Origin: Pseudomonas mandelii
GTDB taxonomy: Bacteria; Pseudomonadota; Gammaproteobacteria; Pseudomonadales; Pseudomonadaceae
Assembly: GCF_024138395.1 (NCBI RefSeq)
Contig: NZ_JAMYDU010000009.1
Coordinates: forward strand, 1 to 64,000
Reading direction: 5' to 3'
Length of the DNA stretch: 64,000 bases
A program made the position numbers and the translations under genes. Shown here one piece after another: positions 1 through 8,151 of this stretch (position 1 is its first letter; each line of letters begins with the position of its first letter). Under the pieces are notes generated by a model. That model saw only the letters and a list, made by a program, of their open reading frames with translations. It made no database searches and was not told the DNA's origin.

Positions 1-74
<74 letters not shown>

Positions 75-80
75 AATTCA

Positions 81-112
81 AAAAAACGCCGCTCATTGAG
101 CGGCGTTTTTTT
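81..112 (+). terminator. Intrinsic terminator of tRNA-Gly
   Basis: An AACGCCGCTC/GAGCGGCGTT stem with a four-base loop is followed by a run of seven T. The matching A run upstream would allow it to work in both directions. Confidence 0.9.
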
Positions 113-193
113 ATGCGCGTTATTTGTCATTTTCATTGATTGGAATAAAAACCTTCGGGTAGTTCGTAGCTGCTGCCGAGCTGGTGTTTGGCG

Positions 194-340
194 TGTAGCA
201 GCTGTCGAGCTTGCGAGGCTGCGTTCGGCTGCGCAGCAGTCGTAAAATCAGCGCTCACGGTGCATCAGACAGACCACGTCAGCCCGATTCACGACTGCTG
301 CGCAGCCCAACGCAGCCTCGCAGGCTCGGCAGCTGCTACA
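194..340. repeat. REP doublet (REPIN-like), GTAGCAGCTG class
   Basis: Two arms of about 50 bases face each other (194-243 and 291-340). Each begins or ends in TGTAGCAGCTG and contains GCGAGGCTGCGTT and CTGCGCAGCAGTCGT or their complements. The same pair recurs at 55604-55743. A degenerate third arm lies just before, at about 164-190. It fills the space between the tRNA terminator and the end of the AraC-type gene. Confidence 0.85.
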
Positions 341-357
341 AGGCCTGCGTAACGGTC

Positions 358-1224
358 TCAACTTCCGAGGCTCTGCACCAGACTTTCGAGCACTTCAGCG
401 GTTGTATCCTCCAGCGCCGGTTGCGCCGCTACCGCTCTAAGCTGGCATGCCAAACGGTATTCGCTGGGCGTGCAGTTGACGAACTGCTTGAAGGCGCGAG
501 CGAAGTAGGACGGATCCTTGAAGCCGGCCTCGTAGCCGATGCTGGTAATAGGCATCTGGCTATTGTCGAGCAGTTGTTTGGCGAAGCTCATGCGCTTGTT
601 CAGAATGTAATCGGTGAAACCAACGCCATTGGCTTCCTTGAACAGGCGGCTGAAGCGAAAGGTCGTCATGCCGCAGCGCTTCGCCAACTCCCTCTGATCG
701 ATGCTGTCCCGAAAGTGCTGTTCGATGTACAGCATGACGTTGCTCAGCGCCTGGTGTTTTTGGTGCCCCGAGGTCAACCGGATGCTGTCCGGCAGGGTCG
801 GGGAGTGATCGATCAGCGATGTCTGGCCCTGGCCGTTGGCATTTCGGCGCAATTCGCACAGCTGCACCACGGCTGTCAGGTAACGCTTTCTCTCAGTGGA
901 TGAGAGCGGCAGCACCATGTATTCCCACACACTGGAGCGCATGGCCCAGACGGCCAGTTCTTCCGAGTGTTGCACTGTGAACATGGTGATCGGGATAGTG
1001 GGGGTGGTGCGTTTGATCTCCAGCAACAGCCTCAGGCCCGGTGTGTCGGGGCGATCAAAATGGATGCAGATCATGTCTGCCTGTTCCCCATGGGGCAATA
1101 CGGAGTTTTTTGCCAATTTGCAGTCGCAGGTCCCCTCGAACTGCGCGATGAGTTCCTTGGTGGAGCGATCGTGAGTCTGATCGAACCACAGTAGCGATGG
1201 CCTTCTGGTCAAATTGGACGTCAT
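358..1224 (-). CDS. AraC-family regulator with receiver-like N-terminal domain
   Basis: 288 aa. Residues from about 8 to 110 have the strand-helix pattern of a response-regulator receiver, with an acidic stretch (HFDRPD) where the phospho-acceptor strand should be. The conserved lysine-proline near the end of that fold reads LP (YMVLPLS), so phosphorylation is doubtful. Residues from about 160 to 265 form a two-helix-turn-helix AraC domain, with ELAKRCGMTTFRFSRLFKE and a second helix around ITSIGYEAGFKDPSYFARAFK. It is divergent from the flp pilin gene across about 400 bases, so control of the Tad locus is a reasonable inference but is not shown. The start ATG has only a weak purine-rich site. 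Confidence 0.85.
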   Translation of the reverse strand: MTSNLTRRPSLLWFDQTHDRSTKELIAQFEGTCDCKLAKNSVLPHGEQADMICIHFDRPDTPGLRLLLEIKRTTPTIPITMFTVQHSEELAVWAMRSSVWEYMVLPLSSTERKRYLTAVVQLCELRRNANGQGQTSLIDHSPTLPDSIRLTSGHQKHQALSNVMLYIEQHFRDSIDQRELAKRCGMTTFRFSRLFKEANGVGFTDYILNKRMSFAKQLLDNSQMPITSIGYEAGFKDPSYFARAFKQFVNCTPSEYRLACQLRAVAAQPALEDTTAEVLESLVQSLGS

Positions 1225-1631
1225 GTCTCTACTCTGGGGTTCTTAGCGCCGCTCTTCGCTGAGTAGTATTGCTAACGTTCGATCACTTTGCAGACTAAAT
1301 GCTTATAAGGAACGCATGCTTTAGTTCTATGCGCTCTATGTTTCGTTTGAAAATGGATCCTGCCCGATTGTTTGTTAGCGTGGAATCAATGTCCCAAGGT
1401 TCCACCGCTCGTCGCTTGTGAATCAACGACAATCGCATTCGCAAGTCATTTCCTTCCTGACTCCGCCATTCCTTTCAAAAGCCAACTGAACGGTAGTTGG
1501 CCCCCCGCAAAAAAGTCCTAGTGATGTGCAAAATCTTCCTAACGCCTATGCCTTGCCCCTGACTAGTGTTGCATCCAGGCAGAGCAAAACGCACTGCCTC
1601 CGAAAAACAACATTCGAGTGAGGTGGGCAAA
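1225..1631. other. Intergenic region between regulator and flp
   Basis: No convincing gene is present. It must hold the divergent promoters of the AraC-type gene and the Tad operon. I could not assign -35/-10 boxes or a sigma-54 site with confidence. A good ribosome-binding site (GTGAGG) lies at its right end, before the pilin start. Confidence 0.6.
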
Positions 1632-1823
1632 ATGATCATGCAAACAATCAAGGCTTCGGTAGTGAAGTTCGCCAAAGACGAAGACGGCCTGACCATTGTG
1701 GAATACGCAGTGGCTGGTGGTTTGATCACGGTAGCTGTTGTAGCGGCATTCACCCTTCTTGGTGGGGTGGTGGATACCAGAATCAGGGCAATTTGCAACG
1801 CCATCATTCCTGGTACCTGCTGA
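1632..1823 (+). CDS. flp: Flp-type pilin
   Basis: 63 aa prepilin of the Flp/Tad (type IVb) family. The leader is short and basic and ends at Gly19 in DEDGLTIVEYA. Cleavage after this Gly leaves a mature protein with the diagnostic Glu-Tyr pair at mature positions 5-6, followed by a long hydrophobic helix (about residues 26-47). I chose the ATG at 1632 because GAGTGAGG precedes it by about 8 bases; upstream in-frame codons give an unusual N-terminus. It is the first gene of the Tad operon, and the peptidase that should process it follows 29 bases later. The protein assembles into adhesive pili outside the cell. Confidence 0.93.
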   Translation: MIMQTIKASVVKFAKDEDGLTIVEYAVAGGLITVAVVAAFTLLGGVVDTRIRAICNAIIPGTC

Positions 1824-1852
1824 TAACAACAACTCTGTTAGGGAGATTCGTA

Positions 1853-2383
1853 ATGTCCATGGAACAGCTGGTTGCGACCGTTGTGCTGATAGGACTGCTG
1901 GGCGTGGCGGTGGTGAGCGACTTGCGTCGCCACCGCATTCCCAACCTGCTGATCCTGGTAGGTCTGGCCTTGGGATTGGCCGGCCAGACTTATTCAGGTG
2001 GGATTAGCGGGATGGGGGACGGCCTGACGGGCCTCCTGATCGGTTTTGCGCTGTTCCTGCCCATGTATGCCCTGGGCGGCATGGCGGCCGGCGACGTCAA
2101 GCTGATGGCCATGGTTGGCAGTTTTCTACCCCCCCATTTCGCCTTGTGGGCTGTGTTCTTCAGTCTGCTCTGGGGAGGCTTGTGCGGTTTCCTGATCGTG
2201 CTGGCGCGCGGTCAATTGTTGCAGACCCTGGGGCGCTATCGGCTGATGTTTCGGGCGCGGGCCTATATGGCACCGACCTCGAACGAAGTGGCCGGCAAGC
2301 CCTTTCCTTATTCGGTTGCGATCCTGCTCGGGACGTTGAACAGCGTCTACTGGCAACTCGTTGTCGGTGGATTTGGAGGTTAG
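1853..2383 (+). CDS. cpaA: Prepilin peptidase of the Tad system (TadV/CpaA)
   Basis: 176 aa, with about five or six hydrophobic segments. It belongs to the A24A aspartic peptidase family without the methylase domain. The two catalytic Asp are visible: SDLRRHRIPN near the N-terminus and the GD of AAGDVKLM near residue 83. It cleaves the leader of Flp and of the TadE-like pseudopilins in the inner membrane. The start at 1853 follows a GGGAG site; the longer frame into the pilin gene has no good site. It lies directly between flp and the ATPase gene. Confidence 0.92.
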   Translation: MSMEQLVATVVLIGLLGVAVVSDLRRHRIPNLLILVGLALGLAGQTYSGGISGMGDGLTGLLIGFALFLPMYALGGMAAGDVKLMAMVGSFLPPHFALWAVFFSLLWGGLCGFLIVLARGQLLQTLGRYRLMFRARAYMAPTSNEVAGKPFPYSVAILLGTLNSVYWQLVVGGFGG

Positions 2384-2385
2384 TC

Positions 2386-3714
2386 ATGCACGTCATCGTC
2401 GATAGTGATGCCTATCCCAGCGAACGTGAAGCGGTGCAACGACTGGCTCCTCAGCCGTGCACGATCAGCGAGACGGGTCTGACAGACAGCTTTCTCGGTG
2501 AGTTGGTGTGTAAGCACTTGCATGACGCCGGCGTGCTCGACATGCCGCGGCTGGTGGAGCGCCTGGCACTGACCGGCGCCGTACTGGAAGAAGTCCTGGC
2601 GTTTCTGCGCAAGGACGGCCGTGTCGAAGTGCTTGGCCAGATGGGGCAATCCAGTGGGCAGATGCTGCGTTATGGCCTGACCGAACGGGGTCGCAGCGCT
2701 GCCCGCGACGCCCTGTCGCGCAGTGGTTATATCGGCGCCGCACCTTTCCCGGTGAGTACTTACCGTTCCCTGATCAAACTCCAGACCATTCACCATGGTC
2801 GCATCAACGCCAACGATATGCATAACGCCCTGGCTGGCGTAGTGCTTACCGACGGCATGCTCGATCAGTTGGGTGTGGCGCTGAATTCCGGCCGCGCGAT
2901 CATGATTTATGGCCCGGCGGGTACCGGCAAAACCTATGTCAGCAGCCGGCTGATTCGTCTGTTCGCCGAGGCCATCTGGGTGCCTCACGCCATCGCCATC
3001 AACGAATCGGTGATCGAGATCTATGACCCGCAGGTGCATCAGCGTCTGGATGACAACAGCCAACAAAACAATCTGATGCTCAACGAAGGGATAGACCGTC
3101 GATTGCTGCGCTGCAAACGCCCGATTGTCATTACGGGCGGTGAGTTGAGCATGGAACAGCTTGACGTTCGCTATGACCCCTACACCCGTCAGTACCAGGC
3201 CGCCTTGCAGCTCAAGGCCAGCAATGGCCTGTTCATCATCGACGACATGGGACGCCAGCGCATGGCACCCGCCGAGCTGTTGAACCGCTGGATCGTACCG
3301 ATGGAAGAGAAGCGCGATTTCATCAATCTGGGCGGTGGTCGGCATTGCGAGCTGCCGTTCGATTTGATTCTGGTGTTCTCCACCAACCTCAATCCTCTGG
3401 AACTGGCCGATGAGGCCTTCCTTCGCCGGATTGGCTACAAGCTGCAATTCGGTTACCTGAAGCCTGAGGAGTACGAAAAGATCTGGCGTCAGGAAAGCGA
3501 GCGCCTGGGCATTCCTTTTGACCCGCTGCTGCTGCGTTATGTGCTGCAAAGGCTTTATGCAAGTGAAGGCATGCCCCTTGTGCCTTGCCATCCCCGCGAC
3601 CTCCTGAATATGGCCCTCGATCGTCAGCGTTACCTGGGCGGCTCCGGGTCTCTGTCACCGCAGGAATTGGAATGGGCCTGGCACAACTATTTCGTCCAGC
3701 TCGACTTTCTTTGA
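2386..3714 (+). CDS. AAA+ ATPase encoded within the tad operon, function unknown
   Basis: 442 aa. Residues about 30-115 resemble a winged-helix module. An AAA+ core follows, with Walker A GPAGTGKT (176-183), Walker B LFIIDD (282-287), a sensor-1-like FSTN (331-334) and an Arg pair near 347-348 (FLRRIG). The start ATG at 2386 follows GGAGG and lies just after the peptidase stop. The fold resembles MoxR-like or chaperone ATPases rather than the secretion ATPase, which is encoded separately at 8152. It is not one of the classical rcp/tad genes of P. aeruginosa. A chaperone or remodelling role in pilus assembly is inference from position only. Confidence 0.8.
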   Translation: MHVIVDSDAYPSEREAVQRLAPQPCTISETGLTDSFLGELVCKHLHDAGVLDMPRLVERLALTGAVLEEVLAFLRKDGRVEVLGQMGQSSGQMLRYGLTERGRSAARDALSRSGYIGAAPFPVSTYRSLIKLQTIHHGRINANDMHNALAGVVLTDGMLDQLGVALNSGRAIMIYGPAGTGKTYVSSRLIRLFAEAIWVPHAIAINESVIEIYDPQVHQRLDDNSQQNNLMLNEGIDRRLLRCKRPIVITGGELSMEQLDVRYDPYTRQYQAALQLKASNGLFIIDDMGRQRMAPAELLNRWIVPMEEKRDFINLGGGRHCELPFDLILVFSTNLNPLELADEAFLRRIGYKLQFGYLKPEEYEKIWRQESERLGIPFDPLLLRYVLQRLYASEGMPLVPCHPRDLLNMALDRQRYLGGSGSLSPQELEWAWHNYFVQLDFL

Positions 3715-3729
3715 TACGGAGATACTGAC

Positions 3730-4536
3730 ATGAGCTCTCGTACTCTTACCCTTGTAGGCGTTTCCCTGGTCATGGGCCTTGGTGCTGCATGGATGGCCGA
3801 CTCCTGGCTGAGCTCACGACTCAACGCCAGCCCGGATGATCACCTTCGAAGCGTGGTGGTCGCCACGGTAGAGATTCCATTCGGGCAGATGGTCGAGGCT
3901 CAACAAGTCACGACCATGCGCATGCCCATGGACACGATCCCGGACGATGCCTTCGACTCCACCGACAAAGCAGTAGGCAAGATCGCAACGTTCGACATTC
4001 TGAAGGGCGACATCATGCGCGGCGCACGCCTGAGCGAGCACTTGGGCGGCAGTACCCTGGCCTCTCTGATTGCGACAGACAAACGTGCCATATCAGTACG
4101 CGTGGACGATGTGGTCGGCGTGGGCGGATTCCTCTTGCCGGGTAACCGGGTCGATGTGCTGGCGACCAAACGCACTGATGGCGCCGGCAATAACGCCGTG
4201 TCCAAAACCATTCTCGAGAACTTGCGGGTATTGGCGGTAGACCAGACGGCGGGTACCGACAAGACCCAACCGGTGGTGGTGCGCGCAGTGACGCTGGAGA
4301 TGACGACCGCAGAGGCTGAAACCCTGGTCACGGCGCAAACGGAAGGGAAACTGCAACTGACCCTGCGCAACCCGCTGAACGACCAGAAAAAAATCGCGAC
4401 CGTTGCGCCTGCGGCACCGATCATGGCGATGGCCGCTGCCCCGGCGCCAAAACGCGTGGTGCGCCGCGGCAATGGCGAGGGTGGTGGGGTTCTCACCATT
4501 ATCCGTGGGACCCAAGCCAGTGTAATCAAACGTTGA
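3730..4536 (+). CDS. cpaB: Flp pilus assembly protein CpaB/RcpC
   Basis: 268 aa. An N-terminal membrane anchor (about residues 6-24) is followed by a SAF-type domain with VATVEIPFGQMVEAQQV, then the RcpC domain with the typical ISVRVDDVVGVGGFLLPGNRVDVL. Family knowledge places it in the periplasm, linking the inner-membrane machine to the secretin. The C-terminus is basic and Ala-rich. The ATG follows a GATACGGAGAT site. The secretin it should work with is encoded on the other strand at 12884, an unusual split. Confidence 0.92.
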   Translation: MSSRTLTLVGVSLVMGLGAAWMADSWLSSRLNASPDDHLRSVVVATVEIPFGQMVEAQQVTTMRMPMDTIPDDAFDSTDKAVGKIATFDILKGDIMRGARLSEHLGGSTLASLIATDKRAISVRVDDVVGVGGFLLPGNRVDVLATKRTDGAGNNAVSKTILENLRVLAVDQTAGTDKTQPVVVRAVTLEMTTAEAETLVTAQTEGKLQLTLRNPLNDQKKIATVAPAAPIMAMAAAPAPKRVVRRGNGEGGGVLTIIRGTQASVIKR

Positions 4537-4614
4537 CAGGGCGGTAGGGGTGCCAGGGCACCAAGGTATTGGCGGAGCCGATCCTGATCAGTTTCGGTAA
4601 ATGAGGGCTTGATG

Positions 4615-5952
4615 ATGAATCTTCGTATTCGGCAGCCGTTCACTGCGACGCCAAGGCGCCAGGAAGGATCGGTGAGCGTGTTGATGGTAATCGCGTTGGC
4701 GGCGATTTTAATGATGGCGGGTTTAACGCTCGACGTGGGCCACATGCTGTTGAACAAGACACGCCTGCAGAACGCTGTAGACGCTGCCGCCCTGAGTGGC
4801 GCCAAAACCCTGAGCCAGGTGGAAGGTGGTAGCAACCCTGCCAGCGTAACGCGCACTGCCGCGCTCAATACGCTGGCGCAAAATGCCAATGCCCTGGGTA
4901 ATAGCGAATTGGCCACGGCGATGGTTGGCGACGCAGGCTTCGCGGTAGTGGAACTGGCAAGCAGCGTCTATGGCCCATTTACCTATCCGGGGCCTGCGGA
5001 GGCCAAATATGTTCGGGTATCGGTACCGAACTATGGCCTGACAGGATTTTTCTGGAGCTTCGTCCAGACATTCGGCACTAGCGGCTTGGGGAACAAAGCA
5101 GTGTCGGCGATCGCCACCGCAGGCCCCAGCCCTACCAGCCCCTGTGATCTCGCACCTTTGATGGTCTGTGGCGATCCGGCTCAATACGACCCGGACGCCG
5201 GTATGTTCTGGGGCTTCCAATTTGGTGATTTGCAAGTATTGAAGTCGGCTGCCGGCAATTCGTCCCCCATTGGTCCAGGCAACTTTCAGTTGCTCGATTT
5301 TGGTTCGGGCGGCAGTTCGGTCAGGGCAGATATGGCCGGAGGCGGCTCGATCTGCCGCAACGTGGGGCAGAATGTCCAGACCAAACCCGGCAACACGGTG
5401 GGCCCTGCGTCGCAAGGTTTGAATACGCGCTTCGGCATGTATCAGGGGCCGGTCAATTCCTCGGACTATCCGCCGGACCTGGTGACCACCTCCAGCAACC
5501 CCGCGATCACTTACGACGACTCAGTTTCCCCACCACAAATGAAATACCAGGGGCAAACCGTCACCTCGAACAACGGCGATCTCACGGCGGGCGGCAACGC
5601 GATACAGGACTACAACGACTGGCGTGCGAGTGCTGCGGCCTGTGTGGCAGGGACCGGCAGTGGCTGTCAGAGCAATGGGGTGTTCGAGCGCCGGATGCTG
5701 AAAATCGTGGTGGGCAACTGCACCGGCCAACAGGGCGGTACCACCTCGATCCCCGTCCTGGGTTTTGGTTGCTATTTCGTGGTGCAGCCAATGAGTAACG
5801 GCGGCACGGAAGCGCAGATCTTCGGCCAGTTTGTGAAGGAGTGCGAAGGCGACAACGTGCCCGGTCCTAATCCGACGAACGATTCCGGCCCGCAGATCAT
5901 TCAGCTCTACAAAACCTATCTCGGCATCGGCACTCCGAGCACAGACTCGTAG
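4615..5952 (+). CDS. tadG: TadG-like pilus assembly protein
   Basis: 445 aa. The N-terminus has a class III prepilin-like hydrophobic segment (residues about 22-46) preceded by EGSV and followed by VDAAALSGAKTL, the usual TadG/TadE-type 'putative Flp pilus assembly' start. The remainder is a large Gly/Ser/Asn-rich periplasmic region with several Cys, and I see no MIDAS motif typical of the von Willebrand domain. The start could be either of two adjacent ATGs (4612, 4615); GAGGG at 4603-4607 fits 4615 better. It sits between cpaB and tadE. Confidence 0.8.
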   Translation: MNLRIRQPFTATPRRQEGSVSVLMVIALAAILMMAGLTLDVGHMLLNKTRLQNAVDAAALSGAKTLSQVEGGSNPASVTRTAALNTLAQNANALGNSELATAMVGDAGFAVVELASSVYGPFTYPGPAEAKYVRVSVPNYGLTGFFWSFVQTFGTSGLGNKAVSAIATAGPSPTSPCDLAPLMVCGDPAQYDPDAGMFWGFQFGDLQVLKSAAGNSSPIGPGNFQLLDFGSGGSSVRADMAGGGSICRNVGQNVQTKPGNTVGPASQGLNTRFGMYQGPVNSSDYPPDLVTTSSNPAITYDDSVSPPQMKYQGQTVTSNNGDLTAGGNAIQDYNDWRASAAACVAGTGSGCQSNGVFERRMLKIVVGNCTGQQGGTTSIPVLGFGCYFVVQPMSNGGTEAQIFGQFVKECEGDNVPGPNPTNDSGPQIIQLYKTYLGIGTPSTDS

Positions 5953-5960
5953 GAGGCGTC

Positions 5961-6440
5961 ATGAGACTTCATTCGTTTAAACATCCGCGGCGCCAGCAGG
6001 GCCTGGCCATGGTGGAATTCACCCTCGCTCTGCCGGTGCTGCTGTTGCTGTTGCTGGCTCTCGGTGAGTTCGGCCGCATGCTCTACCAGTACAACGTACT
6101 GCTGCAGGCCAGCCGTGATGCCGACCGTTTCGTTGCCAGCCAGGCCTGGAACTCGACGCTCGGCGCGGTCTCTCTGAGCAATACGCTGCAGACCCAGACG
6201 AAAAACGTCGCGGTTTATGGCGTGCCCAGCCAGACCGGCACCCCCGTGTTATCCGGGTTGACGACCAACGATGTGGTTGTCGCCGCCGTGGGCACAGACC
6301 ATGTGCGAGTGACCATCACTTTTACGTTCTGCCCGGTGATTGGCGGTGGCAATTGCACCGGATCGCTGCCTGGCTTTTTCGGCAATCCGATTGCGCTGAG
6401 CATTCCGCTGGTCGCCACCACCGTCATGAGGGCACTGTGA
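5961..6440 (+). CDS. tadE: TadE-family pseudopilin
   Basis: 159 aa. The N-terminus has a basic leader and QQGLAMVEF, where a TadV-type peptidase would cut after Gly. A Leu-rich hydrophobic helix (about residues 22-38) and GEFGRMLYQYNVLLQASRDADRF follow, typical of TadE. The C-terminal part has two Cys. The stop codon overlaps the next start (TGATG), implying translational coupling. Minor pilin-like proteins of this family are needed for pilus assembly in other Tad systems. Confidence 0.88.
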   Translation: MRLHSFKHPRRQQGLAMVEFTLALPVLLLLLLALGEFGRMLYQYNVLLQASRDADRFVASQAWNSTLGAVSLSNTLQTQTKNVAVYGVPSQTGTPVLSGLTTNDVVVAAVGTDHVRVTITFTFCPVIGGGNCTGSLPGFFGNPIALSIPLVATTVMRAL

Positions 6441-6934
6441 TGAATCGCAAACGCATGCGCGGCACCTATGTGGTGGAGTTCGCCATCATTGGTGCATTGA
6501 TATTCACACTATTATTCGGCGCGTTGGAAATCGGCCGCCTGTACTTCACGATCAATGCGCTGGATGAAGTCGTGCGCCGTGGTGTGCGCTTGGCGTCGGT
6601 GTGCGATATCAGCGATCCGGTGGTGTTGCGGCGGGCGATCTTCAATGCCGCGACCGATGCCGGTGCGAGCCAGATCATCACTGATTTGGCCACCACCAAC
6701 CTGACGTTGACCTATCTGGACGTAAATGGCGCTCAGGTGGGCAACCCCGCCGACACGAATGGGACCAATGGATTTCGTGCCATCCGCTACGTCCAGTTGA
6801 GTCTGCAAAATTTCGTTTTCAATCTGTTCATTCCCGGGATTGGCGTGCCTATTACCCTGCCTGTATTCAGGGCAACGTTGCCACGCGAAAGCCTCGGGCG
6901 TCATTCCGATTCCGGGGAGATCACGCCATGCTGA
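6440..6934 (+). CDS. tadF: Second TadE/TadF-like pseudopilin
   Basis: 164 aa. It starts with a basic leader and RGTYVVEFAIIGALIFTLLFGALEIGRLYF, shown here only as the pattern Gly-x-x-x-Val-Glu-Phe, which matches a prepilin-like cleavage site followed by a hydrophobic helix. ALDEVVRRGVRLASVC is a typical continuation. It overlaps tadE by one base and the following tadZ by seven. Assignment to TadF rather than a second TadE rests on order only. Confidence 0.82.
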   Translation: MNRKRMRGTYVVEFAIIGALIFTLLFGALEIGRLYFTINALDEVVRRGVRLASVCDISDPVVLRRAIFNAATDAGASQIITDLATTNLTLTYLDVNGAQVGNPADTNGTNGFRAIRYVQLSLQNFVFNLFIPGIGVPITLPVFRATLPRESLGRHSDSGEITPC

Positions 6935-8148
6935 ATACTAAAGAAACTCCAGTCGCCAGCTCGACCGGCAAAGCCGGGCTGCGGTTGCTGATCAGCAGCC
7001 GTGATGCCACCTCTTTGCGCGATCTGCAGAGCGTCTGCCAACGCATGCCCAGCCTGGAGGTGAGCACTCGCCTGGTGAGCAACGGGCATGTCGACCCGCT
7101 CTACGGTCTGGACCGGATGCCCGATCTGTTGCTGTTGCGCGTCAGCCACCTGTGGCGCGAGGAGCTGGCGGCGCTGTTGCTGCACCCGGCCCATGAGCGT
7201 CCGCCGATGTTGGTCTGCGGTCTGCTGAGCGAACAGGAAGGGATGCGTATGGCAATGCAGGCCGGCGCCCGTGACGTGCTGCCCGAACCCATCGCCGAGA
7301 CGGAATTGGTTGCCGCCTTGAATCGACTGGTCATGGAGGTTCGGACCGGCAGTGGGGCAGAAGGGAAATTGATCGCCGTGATGAGCGCCAAGGGCGGCTC
7401 CGGCGGAACCCTGGTGGCCTGCAACCTGGCTCAGCAGCTCAGTGCCAAGGGCGGCAGTACTCTGTTGCTGGACATGGATCTGCAATTTGGCAGCGTCACG
7501 CATTATCTGGATGTGGCGCAGACGCACAGCCATCTTGAGGTGTTGAACCAGATCGATGGCATGGACAGCGTCGCGTTACGCGGTTTTTGCAGTCACTTCA
7601 GCCCGACTTTGCATGTGCTGGGTGGACGGGCCGGTGAGCTGTGTCTGCCGCAAGATGCTCAACCCGAGCAACTTGACACCCTGTTGAAGTTGGCCCGCGC
7701 CAGCTACGACTGGGTGGTGATTGACCTGCCGCGGCAAATCGACCACCTCACCGGCTCCGTGCTGGAACAGGTTGATCGGGTGTACGTGGTGGTGCAGCAG
7801 AGCGTCAGCCATCTGCGCGATGCCAGTTCCCTGGTGCGGATTCTTCGTGATGACCTGGGCGTGCGCGGGGATCAATTGCAGATAGTGGTCAACCGCTTTG
7901 ACAAGGCAGCACCGATCAGCCTCAAAGATATCGGTGAGGCGCTGCGCTGCACCAATCTGTCGAAATTACCCAACGACTTCAACCTGGTCAGCCAGAGTCA
8001 GAACACTGGCGTGCCGTTGGGGCTGCATGCGCCGAGGGCAGCGATCACTGTTGCACTGCGCGACATGACCGAGGACCTGGTCGGTCAACAGGTAGCCGGG
8101 AACAAAGGCTTACTCAAACGCGCCTTCAACCATTTTTTCGGGGGATGA
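6928..8148 (+). CDS. tadZ: TadZ/CpaE-like localisation ATPase
   Basis: 406 aa. Residues about 17-135 form an atypical receiver-like domain (LLISSRDATSL through MQAGARDVLPEPIAE). Residues about 145-390 are a MinD/ParA-type ATPase. The deviant Walker A reads AKGGSGGT at 154-161: the first, signature lysine is kept but the second is replaced by Gly, a known feature of some TadZ proteins. A Walker-A'-like LLLDMDLQFG follows. In other species TadZ/CpaE places the pilus machine at a cell pole. The gene overlaps tadF and is followed after three bases by the secretion ATPase gene. Confidence 0.9.
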   Translation: MLNTKETPVASSTGKAGLRLLISSRDATSLRDLQSVCQRMPSLEVSTRLVSNGHVDPLYGLDRMPDLLLLRVSHLWREELAALLLHPAHERPPMLVCGLLSEQEGMRMAMQAGARDVLPEPIAETELVAALNRLVMEVRTGSGAEGKLIAVMSAKGGSGGTLVACNLAQQLSAKGGSTLLLDMDLQFGSVTHYLDVAQTHSHLEVLNQIDGMDSVALRGFCSHFSPTLHVLGGRAGELCLPQDAQPEQLDTLLKLARASYDWVVIDLPRQIDHLTGSVLEQVDRVYVVVQQSVSHLRDASSLVRILRDDLGVRGDQLQIVVNRFDKAAPISLKDIGEALRCTNLSKLPNDFNLVSQSQNTGVPLGLHAPRAAITVALRDMTEDLVGQQVAGNKGLLKRAFNHFFGG

Positions 8149-8151
8149 CCC

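Noticed and set aside
2380-3591. Open frame of 403 codons on the minus strand opposite the tad AAA+ ATPase
   Set aside because: Shadow frame. The Walker motifs are on the plus strand, and the minus frame has no ribosome site or family.
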